Source of the DNA: Silene latifolia
Lineage: Eukaryota > Streptophyta > Magnoliopsida > Caryophyllales > Caryophyllaceae
Reading direction: 5' to 3'
NCBI RefSeq assembly: GCF_048544455.1
Contig: NC_133532.1
Location: 13,642,948 to 13,706,947 of the forward strand
DNA: 64,000 nt
The translations under genes were made by a program, and so were the position numbers. Positions 1-10,239 of the stretch are shown piece by piece. Within the stretch, counting starts at the first letter, position 1. Each line of letters opens with the position of its first letter. The notes under the pieces were generated by a model. The model had not been told where the DNA came from and ran no database searches. It saw only the letters and a program-made list of their open reading frames with translations.

Positions 1-1002
1 TACGCACTTGTCTGGCTCAAAAATTAGATTGAACTCACAACCGTCATCAACTGAGTAACACGGTGCTTCAAAACCAGAAACTACAGCTTCCCCATCGCCA
101 TAATCGTCAAACAAAGGCGGACGATTGAAATCAATTGACGATTCAATGTAGCTGCTCCGTAACTCCTCATTACTACTATATTCATCAAATATAGGAGGTA
201 AATCAAGATTTAGGGCAGAAGCATCCTCCACCGAATTCTCATTAGTAAAGTACGAAACCTCTTTGACAATTTTTAAATACTCCACCTTGTTGCCCATACT
301 GGATCATCTAGATTTAGGGAAATCAATAGCCGAAACTCTGATACACATAAGACCACTTGTTGGAAAGCTAACATCATGAACTTACATTTCCAATTGATTT
401 CAGCACAAAACGAGTCACAATTTTTGAGATATTCGTCCTTGAAAATAGCTTGACGAATCTAGTTGTTCAGAAATTTCTTAAGCATTCTTGTTTATTGCAT
501 ATCCACGTTTTTCTTGCATCATACTTCCTTTCTTAAAAAAGAATCAACTCGATTCTTGGACCAACGACCTCCCGGATCAAATACAAATGATGTAGCAATA
601 AAAAAACATTGTTAAATTAGAGTTGACATTAGAGTATTCCTTTAACTCGTCATTTTCAATATAGTCTTTAAACCTTCCTATGAACAGCCATGTAGATAAT
701 TTAGCACTAACATCCATATCGCTGTATAAGAATGCATCAATATATGACTCGATTCGTAATTTATGGTAATCCTCAAATAAGAATGACATATGAGAATTCT
801 GATTGTTATGAATCGTTTTGATGGCAGATTCAACTTGAAAAGACGACTCTTCAACAATTGTATCACGCTTCTCTATGTGAAAATCAACCATATAAAAATT
901 CAGCAAGTCTTTAATCTCCATAGAGTACCACACCTTCTCATTGTCATATTCATCAAATATAGGTGGCAAATCGAGATGTAATTCGCATACTCGGACAAAC
1001 AA
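1..1002 (-). other. Degenerate acidic coding stretch with a repeated DLPPIFDEY motif
   Basis: The minus strand carries a 141-codon frame (577-1002) whose N-terminal part reads LDLPPIFDEYDNEK. A second stretch at about 1-300 reads LDLPPIFDEYSSNEEL and then PPLFDDYGDGEAV. The same short acidic motif therefore appears at least three times in about 800 bp. I recall similar PPIFDEY/PPLFDDY-rich segments in the spacer parts of plant LTR-element polyproteins, so a fossil retroelement fragment is the likeliest reading, but no RT, integrase, protease or gag domain is visible. It could also be a decayed host gene. No intact gene is supported. Confidence 0.3.
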
Positions 1003-1842
1003 GAAGCACGGGTTACTTGGTGAGCAAGCAAGGGAGCTGGATTAATTGGCGTACAAGTAACACGAAATCCTAATCCGAGCTGTGGAGACACGGTTTCCTA
1101 AACCGTGTGGAATTAGTTTAGCTTATTTTATCTCGAATCAGATTAGGAAAGATTAGATTAATTTCTGGTTGTATTTTTAATAAAATAAATTTCCTAGTTA
1201 ATTTAGGAAATTAGGAAGTTTCTTATTACGCAAGCCAGTTTAGGGATGTTGTATTAGTTTAAATAAGGATCTATTGTAAACCCTAAACACACACGTTGAA
1301 CTTTGAGTTTGAGAGTAATAAAATTACTTTTCTGTTTGCGAACAACCCTAATTAATCTCGTGAGATTAGTTTGCAGTTCACCCTTGCGAGGCTGAAGTTA
1401 TAGTAGATTGAGCTATAACCTTGAGAGGATTAGAGCGAGATCTATAACCTAGTTGTGTGTTGTTTCGAGTTTCTTGCGAGGAACCACCAGCAATTCACTC
1501 CATATCCTTTTAATTCAGTTATTTTCATACAAAATATAAACACAAAACGTCAATTCCGCTGCATATTTTATGATCACGATTCGTCTATCTAGATCGTGCC
1601 CTTTAATTCTATATCAAATCGTGAACTTTCATTTCCAATTGATTTGTCTCAGGGAACTTCAGTTCCTTGAGACCGTTCTCATGCTACTTACCATCAGGTT
1701 CCCGCAGGATGAGAATGAGTCTTTTGTGCATATATAGACAGGTTCGAGGAATGGCTCAATACAATAAATCATGGAAATTTGTCTGCCCTCCAAATTTGTT
1801 TGTCTATTATCCAGAGTATAAATGGCCCTACACGAGCATACC
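1003..1842. other. AT-rich non-coding stretch, possibly an LTR fragment
   Basis: No gene is visible. About 1090-1600 looks like the U3/R/U5 part of an LTR in plus orientation: a TATA-like GTTTAAATAAGG, then CCCTAAACACACAC, GAGAGTAATAAAATT and a TTGCGAGGAACCACC block. I could not find a partner copy or clean ends. The 16-mer GTTCCTTGAGACCGTT at 1662-1677 recurs at 3471-3486 in the leader of the neighbouring Athila-type element, so part of this stretch may be a fragment of a related element. Confidence 0.3.
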
Positions 1843-3382
1843 TGATAAGTGCATATTTTATATATTTTCATCCCCCATATTAGCTCCATTTTATTTGTTA
1901 TTTAGCACTTATCATAGTGTCATAAGCTAATATTTGTTGTTCTAGTGTATTTGTTTGTCTTAACATGTTTTTGTAGGAATCTAAGCATTTAGAGGCTTTT
2001 TCCTATCATTTTATACACTAAGTTCACTAAGCTAAACAAGACCAAGTGTTGGACTAAACATGGAGCATTGGATTGGGTTTTGCATGGAGAAATTGATGGA
2101 TTATTATGTATAATGCAAATGTTGACAACAACCAAAGTCAAGGCCCAATGATCAAATCCAAGTCAAGGTGGAAAGCATAAGATTCCAACATGCTTAGGAT
2201 GCTTTTTGGGAGCTCTAAAGATCATAGATGAGGCATTTACCCGGGTGATTAAGGAGCATTAAAGTATAAATTTTGGATTCCTCACGCAATTAAGAGAGGA
2301 ATTAAGAGAAATTACCCGGAAACACACGACCCCGATCGGGGTGGGTGGCCCCGATCGGGGTTACATACCCCTTGGTGATTTACGTTGCATCCTCCTCTCC
2401 TATAAATAGGAGAGGTATTCCTAGGTTTTGGGCATCCAATTTTACGTCCCATTTCCACCTTAGAATAGCCTCAAGCATTATAATTCTCTCATTAGTTTTC
2501 ATATTTTGTTTTCAATATTGTTAAGCATTTGGTTCTTAAACATTTGGTTATTTTATACATTCAAGCATTTGGTTACAATTTGTTCTTCTATACAAGTTAT
2601 TCTCTATTAAGGTATTCTTATTTCTAGTTTGCAATTTACATTACTAATTTAGTTACCACATAGTTTACAATTAAGTACTTCATTTTACATTAGCATTATT
2701 CCTTTTACATGTTATATTATCAAATCCATATAAATCATACAACCATGTTTAGCATTTCTTATAATTTAGTTTGCAATTTACATTTTAGTATGAGTAGCTA
2801 AATTTCCTAGTCTAAGGGCTAGGGGAACCATGCATAAATCAAGTATATAACATGATAAAATAGATTAATAATAATATTGTTCATATTGCTTCTATCACAT
2901 GCTTGTGCCACAATGTTTAATCGTTGTTTAGGGCCCTATTCAATTGATTAAGTTTGTTTATTCGTTCTATAAGTCGAGAGGCACGGAATTGAATTAGACT
3001 AAGCATGTATAGTAGGACGACCTAGTCATGGACGAGAGTTTCTCTAGGACCCGGTCTATGGTTGACACTAATATCGTAAGGTGGGTGTCTCTAAGCCTAA
3101 GCAATTGATAATGTTATTAGTACCAAATTTATCATGATCGTATATTTACCCTTGCATGTGTGACCCGAACCCCTTAGACTCCCTTTTATTATATAATTTA
3201 CATTACAACTTTTGTTATCATTAAACAACCAAACCAAACTAAAAACGATTTCGACCTTGATAAGAATCTACCCATAGCAATTCACGACGTAATTCCCGTT
3301 TCCTTGTGGTTCGACCCCTATTACTACATTAATTTGTGTTTAGGGAATTTTATCTTTGCATAGGTACGCGATAAGCCTATCA
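1843..3382 (+). repeat. 5' LTR of the Athila-type element
   Basis: It starts TGATAAGTGCA and ends CGATAAGCCTATCA, giving TG...CA ends with a TGATA/TATCA inverted terminus. The right edge is fixed by the primer-binding site 5 bp downstream. About 1.5 kb is normal for Athila. A TATA box (TATAAATAG, 2401-2409) follows two perfect 12-bp palindromes. Confidence 0.85.
2330..2409 (+). promoter_or_regulatory. LTR promoter: paired CCCCGATCGGGG palindromes and TATA box
   Basis: Two identical perfect palindromes, CCCCGATCGGGG, lie at 2330-2341 and 2349-2360, 7 bp apart. A TATA box, TATAAATAG, follows at 2401-2409, about 41 bp after the second palindrome. This spacing is what a proximal promoter element would show. 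Any binding protein is unknown; the promoter role is inferred from position. Confidence 0.55.
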
Positions 3383-3387
3383 AATTT

Positions 3388-3405
3388 TGGCGCCGTTGCC
3401 GGGGA
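3388..3405 (+). other. Primer-binding site (Athila/Tat type)
   Basis: TGGCGCCGTTGCCGGGGA lies 5 bp after the LTR end. This 18-mer is the standard priming site seen in plant Athila and Tat elements (generally assigned to a tRNA-Asp 3' end). It sets the LTR boundary and the plus orientation of the element. Confidence 0.85.
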
Positions 3406-3516
3406 AACGGTTTTATTGCATTTTGAATTGTCAATTTTTATCTTGTTTTTCTTTGTCTTGAGGAACACTTGTTCCTTGAGACCGTTACTTATCATTTTCC
3501 TAGAAATTGTTGTCTT

Positions 3517-5823
3517 ATGCCCAGGTCCTCTCGTAGTGGAGAATTGCTTTCACCGGATTCCGATCCCGAGAAAACCTTTAGGAGAAGACGACGTTTTTGG
3601 AAGGAAGTGAAAGAAGCCACTTCTCCCATACAAGTTGAAAGTGCTAGAAAGTCTTACTTAGATGATCTAGAGGTTCTTGAAGAGGAGGAGGTTTCTTGTT
3701 CATCAACTCCACCACATTCACCATCTACTACCAAAAAGATGGTGAAACTTTCCGATCATTCAAAGCCCACCGCGGCCATGCTTCCGGCCGGAATCACAAC
3801 CACTCAAATCACTGCGCCGGATTTCGAGATCAAACCGGCTTTCATTAGCCTTGTGGAGAGGAAGCAATTTGGGGGAAGTCCTTTGGAGGATCCCAATTTG
3901 CATGTGCAAAACTTTTGTGACTATTGCTCCATGATCCGTCAAACGGGCGTCACTCAAGCCCAAATAAGGGAGATACTTTTCCCTTTCTCTTTGAAAGACA
4001 AGGCCAAACTTTGGATCAATAGCCTTGACCGCACCACCTTGGGAATCACCAATTGAGAGACATTGGCTCTTGCTTTTTATCAAAAGTTTTTTCCACCGGA
4101 GAAAACCCAAACTTTAAGGAGCCAAATCAGCGGATTCCGTCAACAAGCTCTTGAGAGCTTATATGAAGCTTGGGAGAGGTACAAGGAGCTCCAAAGACAA
4201 CGCCCACATCATGGGCTAGATGAATGGTTTCTAGCAATAACATTCTATAATGGATGTTGTGCCGAGTCCCGAAGGATTCTTGATTCCGCCAACAATGGGC
4301 GGTTTGATCAAATTGACACCGACCTTGCTCATGCCACGATCGAATATATGGCGGTCCATGATGCACAATATGTCAATTCCCGAGTTGTGACATCCAAAGG
4401 TAAAGAATAATCCTCTAACAACTCCGTTTTGCTAGCTCAAATTGCCTTGCTTCAACAACAATTGGCGGAAAGGGATGCTAAAGATTCCCTTCAACAACTC
4501 AATGTCGTGTCTACAACAAGCCAAATCATTGTGTGTGACGGTTGTGGAGAAGCGGGTCATTATGCCTCTCATTGCCGAGCCCCCATTGAAGAGTTAAATG
4601 CTTTTCAAGCTCTAAGACAAAGTTCATATCCACCGGGTACATTTTCCAACACTTATAACCCGAATTCAAAATTTCATCCGAACTTGTCTTACACTAGCAA
4701 TAATGTGCTTAACCCTCAACCCCCACCACAACAAAATGCCTATGTTCCTCAACAACAAAAGTATATCCCTCCACCGGGTTATCAAAATCAACAAAGGCCC
4801 CCACAAAACAATTACCAACAAAATCCACCACAAAATGGCCAATAAAACAACCAAGGAGGTGGTAAACTCGAGGGCATGATAGTCCAAATGCAAAGGGAAC
4901 TATTGGCTCAAATTCAAAAGAATGATCAAGCTCATAGTGCCGCGGTCAAGATGTTGGAACAACAAGTGGCTCAACTAGCCGCTTCTAGCTCTCAAAGAAA
5001 GAACGGTCAACTACCTCCCCAAGGTGAGCAACCACATGAAACCGTTAATTCTATCTCCTTGAGAAGTGGTACTAGCTATGATGGGCCATCCATGACTTTG
5101 GATGAAGAGGTGGTTGTTAAAAAGGCCAAGCTTGGGGGAAATGATGAAAAGAAGGCTAGTGATGAGCCTCTTGTTAAGGATCGTGTGCCATTTCCTCACC
5201 GGTTGTTGATGCTAAAAAGGAGGAGCAAACTTGATGCCAAAGATGTTGGGTCTCCTATGCCCAAAGAAAGTGATGAGGTGGTTGTTGAAGAAGTCTCTCC
5301 TAATGCTAAGGAGAGTGATGCCGTTCCAACAAAGGTGAGTGTTCCCAATGAGGATGAGAAAGTGAAAGATGTGGAGGATGCTCCTCCCAAGGAAATTGTT
5401 CAAATACCATTTCCCCATCGTCTAGCAAAGCAAAAGGAAGAAGGTAAGTTCGGTAAGTTCATGGAAATGTGTAAGAATTTACAAGTCACCGTCCCATTTT
5501 TAGAATTGCTTACCCAAGTCCCCTTCTATGCAAAGTTTATGAAGGAAATCCTCTCAAAGAAGCGATCCTTCAATGAGGTAGAGACCATTGCTCTCACCGA
5601 AGAGTGTAGTGCACTCTTACAAAATAAGTCTCCCCCGAAACTTAAGGACCCCGGTAGCTATTCTATTCCTTGCACAATAGGCACATATACCATTGATAAG
5701 ACCCTTTGCGACCTAGGTGCTAGTGTAAGTGTCATGCCCTATTCTCTTTATGAAAAACTTAACATGGGTGCTTTAAAATGCACAAGTATTACATTGCAAA
5801 TGGCTGACCGTTCAGATCCGTAA
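3517..5823 (+). pseudogene. Athila-type gag and N-terminal protease (fossil)
   Basis: The coding remnant runs from a Met (MPRSSRSGEL) through a basic N-terminus, then the retrotransposon gag core (about 3840-4390), a CCHC zinc knuckle CDGCGEAGHYASHC (about 4537-4578), a Gln/Pro/Asn-rich segment (4600-4845), a charged coiled stretch (4876-5420), and the start of a retropepsin-like protease with CDLGASVSVMPYSLY (about 5708-5752). Lys/Glu/Val-rich direct repeats (KESDEVVVEEVSP and KESDAVPTKVSVP) sit in the linker. It is a broken copy with a few breaks; pol is not present downstream. Confidence 0.8.
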
Positions 5824-6782
5824 CCGAAAAAAAAAAATTAGACTCTTGTCTTAGATCTTAGTTCAATCTAGTACTCCCTCCATCTAGAGCTGTCAAAAGA
5901 TGATCCAACCCGAAAACCAATCGAAACTCGCCCGAAAATAACCCGCTTTTTTCAATCCGAACCCGAAGACTACCCGACCTGATAATAACCTGCACATTTA
6001 GAGGCAAAACCCACCAAATCCGTGACCCGACTCGAAATAGGTAAATTTATTACTCCTTCCGTCCTATTTGTATTGTCCTCTTTTCTCCAAAATTTATCTC
6101 ATTTTTAATGTCTCCTTTCTTAATGTAGTATGATAAAATTAGTAAACTACCACTAATACCCCTAAGTTTTTAACTGTCATTCACCTTATCAAAATTAGAT
6201 TGTCCCTTTTGTTCTTAACTAATGGGGTAAAATAGTAATTTTATCCTATTTGTTAAATCCTTCCTAAAAGAAAAGTAGGACAATAATAGTGGGATAAAGA
6301 GAGTGAAATTTTGTATTAAATCATATAAAAATAATATAAAATGATCAAATATAATTTGAATTTTATAAATTTTGGAATAAAATATGTTTATATTTATTTT
6401 AAAGCATAGATGGCTAATCACTCAAATGATTACAATATAAATATAGTCGATACTGGTCATGTACGTGTAACAATTGATCGATCCAATATTTTGTATAGTG
6501 TTAAGATATTGAATATATTAAGAAAAAAATGGCTTACTCTTACTAATATCATATAGTATTAAACAAAATACATACAAAAATTAAGCATAACTACGAGCTT
6601 GTAATTAAAATTAAAGAAAATAAACATTTGTAAAATTGTGTTAATCATAGTATCAGACCTGTTTACGACCCTAACCTGACCGAACCCGTATAAACCCGAC
6701 CCAAACCCTTAATTTACAAACGGAAAAAAGACTCGACTCGTATTTTACCCGAACCCGTAACCCGCCCATTCGACAGGTCTAC
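5824..6782. mobile_element. Non-autonomous DNA element with ACCCGACCCGAA-type motifs
   Basis: A segment starting TAGAGCTGTCAAA (about 5885) and ending TTCGACAGGTCTA (about 6782) has imperfect terminal inverted repeats (TAGAGCTGTC against TAGACCTGTC). Both subterminal parts are rich in CCGAACCCG/ACCCGAC words (5910-6045 and 6660-6775). I read it as a non-autonomous hAT-like element, but I cannot find a clean target duplication. The middle (about 6052-6320) is a copy of another interspersed repeat (CTCCTTCCGTCC...) that also occurs at 6785-7575. The stretch 5824-5884 holds only an A-run and low-complexity DNA. Confidence 0.45.
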
Positions 6783-6784
6783 GG

Positions 6785-7575
6785 CTCCATCCCATTTTTA
6801 TTGTCCCCTTTTCTCCAAAATTTATCTCACTTTTATTATCCCCTTACTTAATTTGGTATGATAAATTAATAAACTTCCACTAATACCCCTAAGTTTTTAA
6901 CTACCATTCACCCTATTAAAATTGTAATTAGGGGTGAGCAAAACCGTGTACCCGATACGGTTTTGAAAACCGTATCGGGTATACGGTTTTAAAAAGTGCA
7001 AAAATCACTATACGGATCCGATTCGGTTTAACCGTATATACGTTTTTCGGGTACTCGGAAAAACCGTGTATACGGAATCCGTATATACGGATACGGTTTG
7101 GTGACAAATGCCCAATTAAACATTGTAATTATTCAAGAGCTAGTAATTACCTCTAATATGACCACCTCTTATAAAAGACTAATTTTTGTTTATTGAGATA
7201 AGTTAGTAAAAAAAAGCCGTAAAAAACATTAAAAGAGTGGAGTTGAAAGAGGAACTTTGCATTTTTTTAAATTTTTTTATACAAAAAATTCAAACCGTGT
7301 CAGAAACCGTATACACGGTTTCGTTTTTTGCCCGACCCGGATACGGTACGGTTTTTATAAAACCGTATCGTATATACGGATTTTCGTATACGAAAATCCG
7401 TATAACTCAAACCGTATACCGTATCGTATCCGTATTATAAAACCGTATCGTATAGTTTTGCTCACCCCTAATTGTAATATCGCTTCTGTTCTTAATTAAG
7501 GGTAGAATAGTGATTTTATTTTATTTGTTAAATCATTGAAAATTAGGACAATAAATGTGGAATTAAGAGAGTAAA
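6785..7575. repeat. Interspersed repeat (CTCCATCCCATTTT family) split by a MITE
   Basis: 6785-6928 plus 7471-7575 is a second copy of the repeat at about 6052-6320: shared words include TTTTCTCCAAAATTTATCTCA, AATACCCCTAAGTTTTTAACT and AGGACAATAA. The two parts are separated by the hAT-type MITE at 6929-7470. The start resembles the CTCCCTCCGTCC termini of plant Stowaway-like elements, but no matching inverted end is visible, so the class is open. Confidence 0.5.
6929..7470. mobile_element. hAT-type MITE, intact-looking, 542 bp
   Basis: The termini are inverted: TAGGGGTGAGCAAAAC at the left, and its complement GTTTTGCTCACCCCTA at the right. The element is flanked by a perfect 8-bp duplication, ATTGTAAT (6921-6928 and 7471-7478), the signature length for hAT transposons. 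The interior is made almost entirely of short CCGTATAC/CCGTATATACGG words in both directions and would fold strongly. No transposase is encoded, so movement would depend on an autonomous relative elsewhere. Confidence 0.85.
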
Positions 7576-7618
7576 TTATCAGACTGCAACTCTTCTAGAA
7601 ATCAACAAATTACAAGAA

Positions 7619-8480
7619 ATGGCGGGCAACAAATCTAGGAAGAAGAACAACAATGGCGCAAAGAAAGGAGGAAAAGGAAAGACGACGAATTCAGAGGGCA
7701 ATAACACAGTATGTTGCAAGTATTGTCCACACAAGTCTCAAAGACTGCTTGAAGTCGCAAAACACTTGATGGTCCATACAAGGTATTCACTAAATCTGAA
7801 TATTGTATTAATTTTAGATTATTCTGTTTTTTTTCCTTTCAATTAGATATATTCATTAGATCTGCATTCTACACTAGTGATTTTGTTTCTTAGTTGAAGG
7901 TATTCATTAAATCTGAATATTGTATTAATTTCAGATTATTCTGTTTTTTTTTTCAAGTAGATCTATATTCATTAGATCTGCATTCTACACTAGTGATTTT
8001 GTTTCCTAGTTGAAGGTATTAATTAAATCTGCATATTGTATTAATCAAGCAGAATCCGAGGGTGCGATATTCACGGGTAATATACCTAAACCTTCTAATA
8101 ATATCGCTAATTCGGCTCCAAAAAATAATATCGTTAATTCAGCTCCAAAAAATAATATCCATATTCCTAGAATAAAGCAAAAGATTTCCCTCTTAAATAA
8201 GCATACCAATAAACTCCTCTCCCAAGCTAATTTCAAAAATATTCAGCATAAAAATATCCCAACTGATAATATACTCCCACCCAACCTTCCTTCATCTACT
8301 CTCCAAGATATCACGAATCTACCAAAACCTACAAAAACTTCAAACATCGCAATTTCGTCACTACATTCGATCCCGCTAGAAATCCAAAATAAATCCCACC
8401 ATGCTCGACCTAATAATCAAGTCACTGAATCAAAATCATTAGAGCATGCTACCTCATCATTATTATTTAAAAAAAATTGA
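7619..8480 (+). CDS. Small C2H2 zinc-finger protein gene, putative two exons
   Basis: Exon 1 (7619-7782) starts MAGNKSRKKNNNGAKKGG, a Lys/Asn/Gly-rich basic N-terminus. It then encodes CKYCPHKSQRLLEVAKHLMVH, which fits C-x2-C-x12-H-x3-H exactly and so is a classical C2H2 finger, although its middle lacks the usual Phe/Leu spacing. The exon is followed by a good donor (CAAG/GTATTC). A long open frame (8010-8480) rich in Asn, Ile and Lys follows and may be exon 2, entered at an AG near 8050, but this junction is a guess. The intron consists of a 116-117 bp tandem repeat whose units each begin with a copy of the donor. A related exon lies at 9484. I do not recognise the family. A function in nucleic-acid or protein binding is only suggested by the finger. 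Confidence 0.4.
7781..8050 (+). repeat. Tandem repeat, 116-117 bp units, carrying splice donors
   Basis: Units start with AGGTATT(C/A)A at 7781, 7898 and 8014. Two are full length and the third is partial. Each contains AAATCTGNATATTGTATTAATT, ATTAGATCTGCATTCTACACTAGTGATTTTG and ends TAGTTGAAGG. The first unit boundary coincides with the exon-intron junction of the zinc-finger frame, so the putative donor AG/GTATT is itself tandemly repeated. Confidence 0.75.
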
Positions 8481-9284
8481 AAAGTTATAGCATTAAATAC
8501 AAACTAAAGCACAATAAATATTAAAATTTGCTTTTTATATGTTAAGAAAATTAAAATAAAAATTAAACTAAAAAGTAAAATCAATATATCTAATTATCTA
8601 TACGATAATATTACAAGGCATGTTGTGTGTTTAATTGACCAAATTTTACATTTTTTTTAGCTTGTTATGACACCACCTCACAATTATGTAAAATTATTAA
8701 ACTAACTCTTTCACATAAGTATTAAATTTACTAAAATTCCTTACAAAAGTGTCCTTATATATTTTGTAACATATAAGTTAAAATAATCAATATATCTAAT
8801 TATATATAAGATAATATATTTTATCATCATTTATTTCTTCGGCGTTTATAATTCTCCATATAATCTTTCAAAACAATACTAACCATTCAATCTAATTTGA
8901 ATTATAGTTTAAAAATAAATATATAGAAATTTCTATTTTAAAAAGTTCTTTTAGGTTGAATTAATTACGTAGCTAAAAAAAATGAAGACAATAATAAAAA
9001 TAATCGTGACAAAACACTAATAAACATAACAATATTCGTGGCAAAGTACTATTAATCCTGGAAATATATTTTGACGAAATATTATGCCAATATAGGTATT
9101 CATTAATAAAAACGTTTTTCTTACGAGTCCCTTTTGTCATCAGGCTCAGTACAACCGCAAATTTGGGCTTGCATAACACCACGAACGTGATAACATAGTT
9201 AATACCTTGAATTTCACGGGTAATAGAACTAGTTATTCGTCAAAAACTAAATATATAAGATAAAATATAAGTTGATATCCTGAC
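8481..9284. other. AT-rich DNA without a recognisable gene
   Basis: This is very AT-rich sequence with scattered short frames. None shows a domain, codon pattern or splice context worth calling. I see no clear inverted or direct repeats apart from AT-rich simple sequence. Confidence 0.5.
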
Positions 9285-9425
9285 CCGATATTGACCCGAC
9301 CCGACTTGCCACCTGTTGATGGCTCGACCCGAACATGACCCGACATGACCCATAACCGATCCAAACTGTCATTGACCCGACACAACCCGAACCCGTTTTG
9401 ACTCGACTCTTAACAAATCCGAGTG
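9285..9425. repeat. GACCCGACCCGA-rich repeat fragment
   Basis: Eleven or so copies of GACCCGA/ACCCGAA words lie within 140 bp. The same vocabulary is found in the non-autonomous element at 5885-6782. This is probably an internal or subterminal piece of a related DNA element. No ends were recognised. Confidence 0.4.
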
Positions 9426-9483
9426 ACCAAATTGTCACCTCTCCCTATACTACTATCTTTCCCCAAAATCATCCCCAAAATAA

Positions 9484-9659
9484 ATGGCGGGAAAACAATC
9501 TGGGAGGAATAAATCCAAAAAGGTCAGGAAGGTTGCAGCAAATAATGGTAAGGGTATGATTGCAGGAAATGACAAAATCAAACTGCACAAATGCAGTTAC
9601 GGATCGGATGAATTTGAGAGTTCTGTTGTACAACCAGCTCATGTTGCTGCTCGCATCAG
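9484..9659 (+). CDS. First exon related to the zinc-finger exon at 7619
   Basis: The frame begins MAGKQSGRNKSKKVRKV and continues with NNGKGMIAGNDKIKLHKC, the same basic start and layout as the 7619 exon (MAGNKSRKKNNN). It too ends at a good donor (CATCAG/GTACTG) after about 58 codons. The C2H2 pattern is not kept: one Cys and one His remain in the corresponding part. The two copies are 1.8 kb apart on the same strand, so a tandem duplication is likely. No downstream exon can be defined. Whether either copy is expressed cannot be told from sequence. Confidence 0.35.
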
Positions 9660-10099
9660 GTACTGACGTACGGTTCAATTTTTTTGATCAAAATGCAATT
9701 TATTGTTGGATTTGTATTCACTTTATAAATTTATGTTGTAAATCTACATTATATGGAACAGTAACTGAAGAATTGATTTTGTTTTTGGTATTATTATCAA
9801 ATTTAGAGTCGGTTTATCACTAATGTTGTTCGATTTTTTTATTAATAAAAATGTTGTTTATTAATGGATTGGTATTCTCACTGTATGAATTTATGCTGTA
9901 GATCTGCCTGCATTATGGAGTATATATGGTTTATAATTTCGAATGATAAAAGTCGCTTCTCCCTCACTATTGTCTACTGTTTGTTTCCAAATAAATGTGA
10001 CAAACAATTATTAAAAAAACGCTTCCTGTGTACTGATCATTACTTACCTTCATTAAAATACTACTCACAAAAAATATAAATGGTAAATACAAAACTATT

Positions 10100-10233
10100 G
10101 AGATAAGAGCGAGTATTGAACACGCGGCAAGCAAACGAGGCCATATAGGCCAGCATACTTGCTTATGCGAAGAAGAGGACGCATCGAAATTCTCGGGTAG
10201 CTGGGTCCTTATTTCACTCATTTTAACCTGCAA
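10100..10233 (-). CDS. Possible exon encoding a short membrane segment
   Basis: The minus strand reads MSEIRTQLPENFDASSSS, then HKQVCWPIWPRLLAACSILALISIVLYL: a short polar head followed by one hydrophobic stretch of about 20 residues. It follows a plausible acceptor (TTTGCAG) just upstream of the Met. The frame then runs into low-complexity sequence. It may be an exon of a decayed gene that also left the segments at 11.8 and 15.6 kb on the same strand. I do not recognise the family. Confidence 0.2.
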
Positions 10234-10239
10234 ACCAAG

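Larger units (their letters stand above)
1843..5823 (+). mobile_element. Athila-type Ty3/gypsy element, 5' portion (fossil)
   Basis: A 1540-bp LTR (TG...CA) is followed directly by a primer-binding site of the Athila/Tat type and by gag and the start of the protease. Reverse transcriptase, integrase and the 3' LTR are absent, so this is the 5' half of an element. The gag wording (LFPFSLKDKAKLW, FFPPEKTQTLR, SLYEAWERYKEL, CPHHGL-like PHHGLDEW) is characteristic of the Athila lineage. It is broken, with a few breaks. Its age cannot be measured because only one LTR remains. Immediately beyond 5823 lies a short A-run and then unrelated repeat DNA. Confidence 0.85.

Noticed and set aside
1662-3486. 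16-bp direct repeat GTTCCTTGAGACCGTT considered as a target duplication of the Athila element
   Set aside because: The second copy is inside the element leader, not at its end, and far longer than the usual 5-bp duplication.
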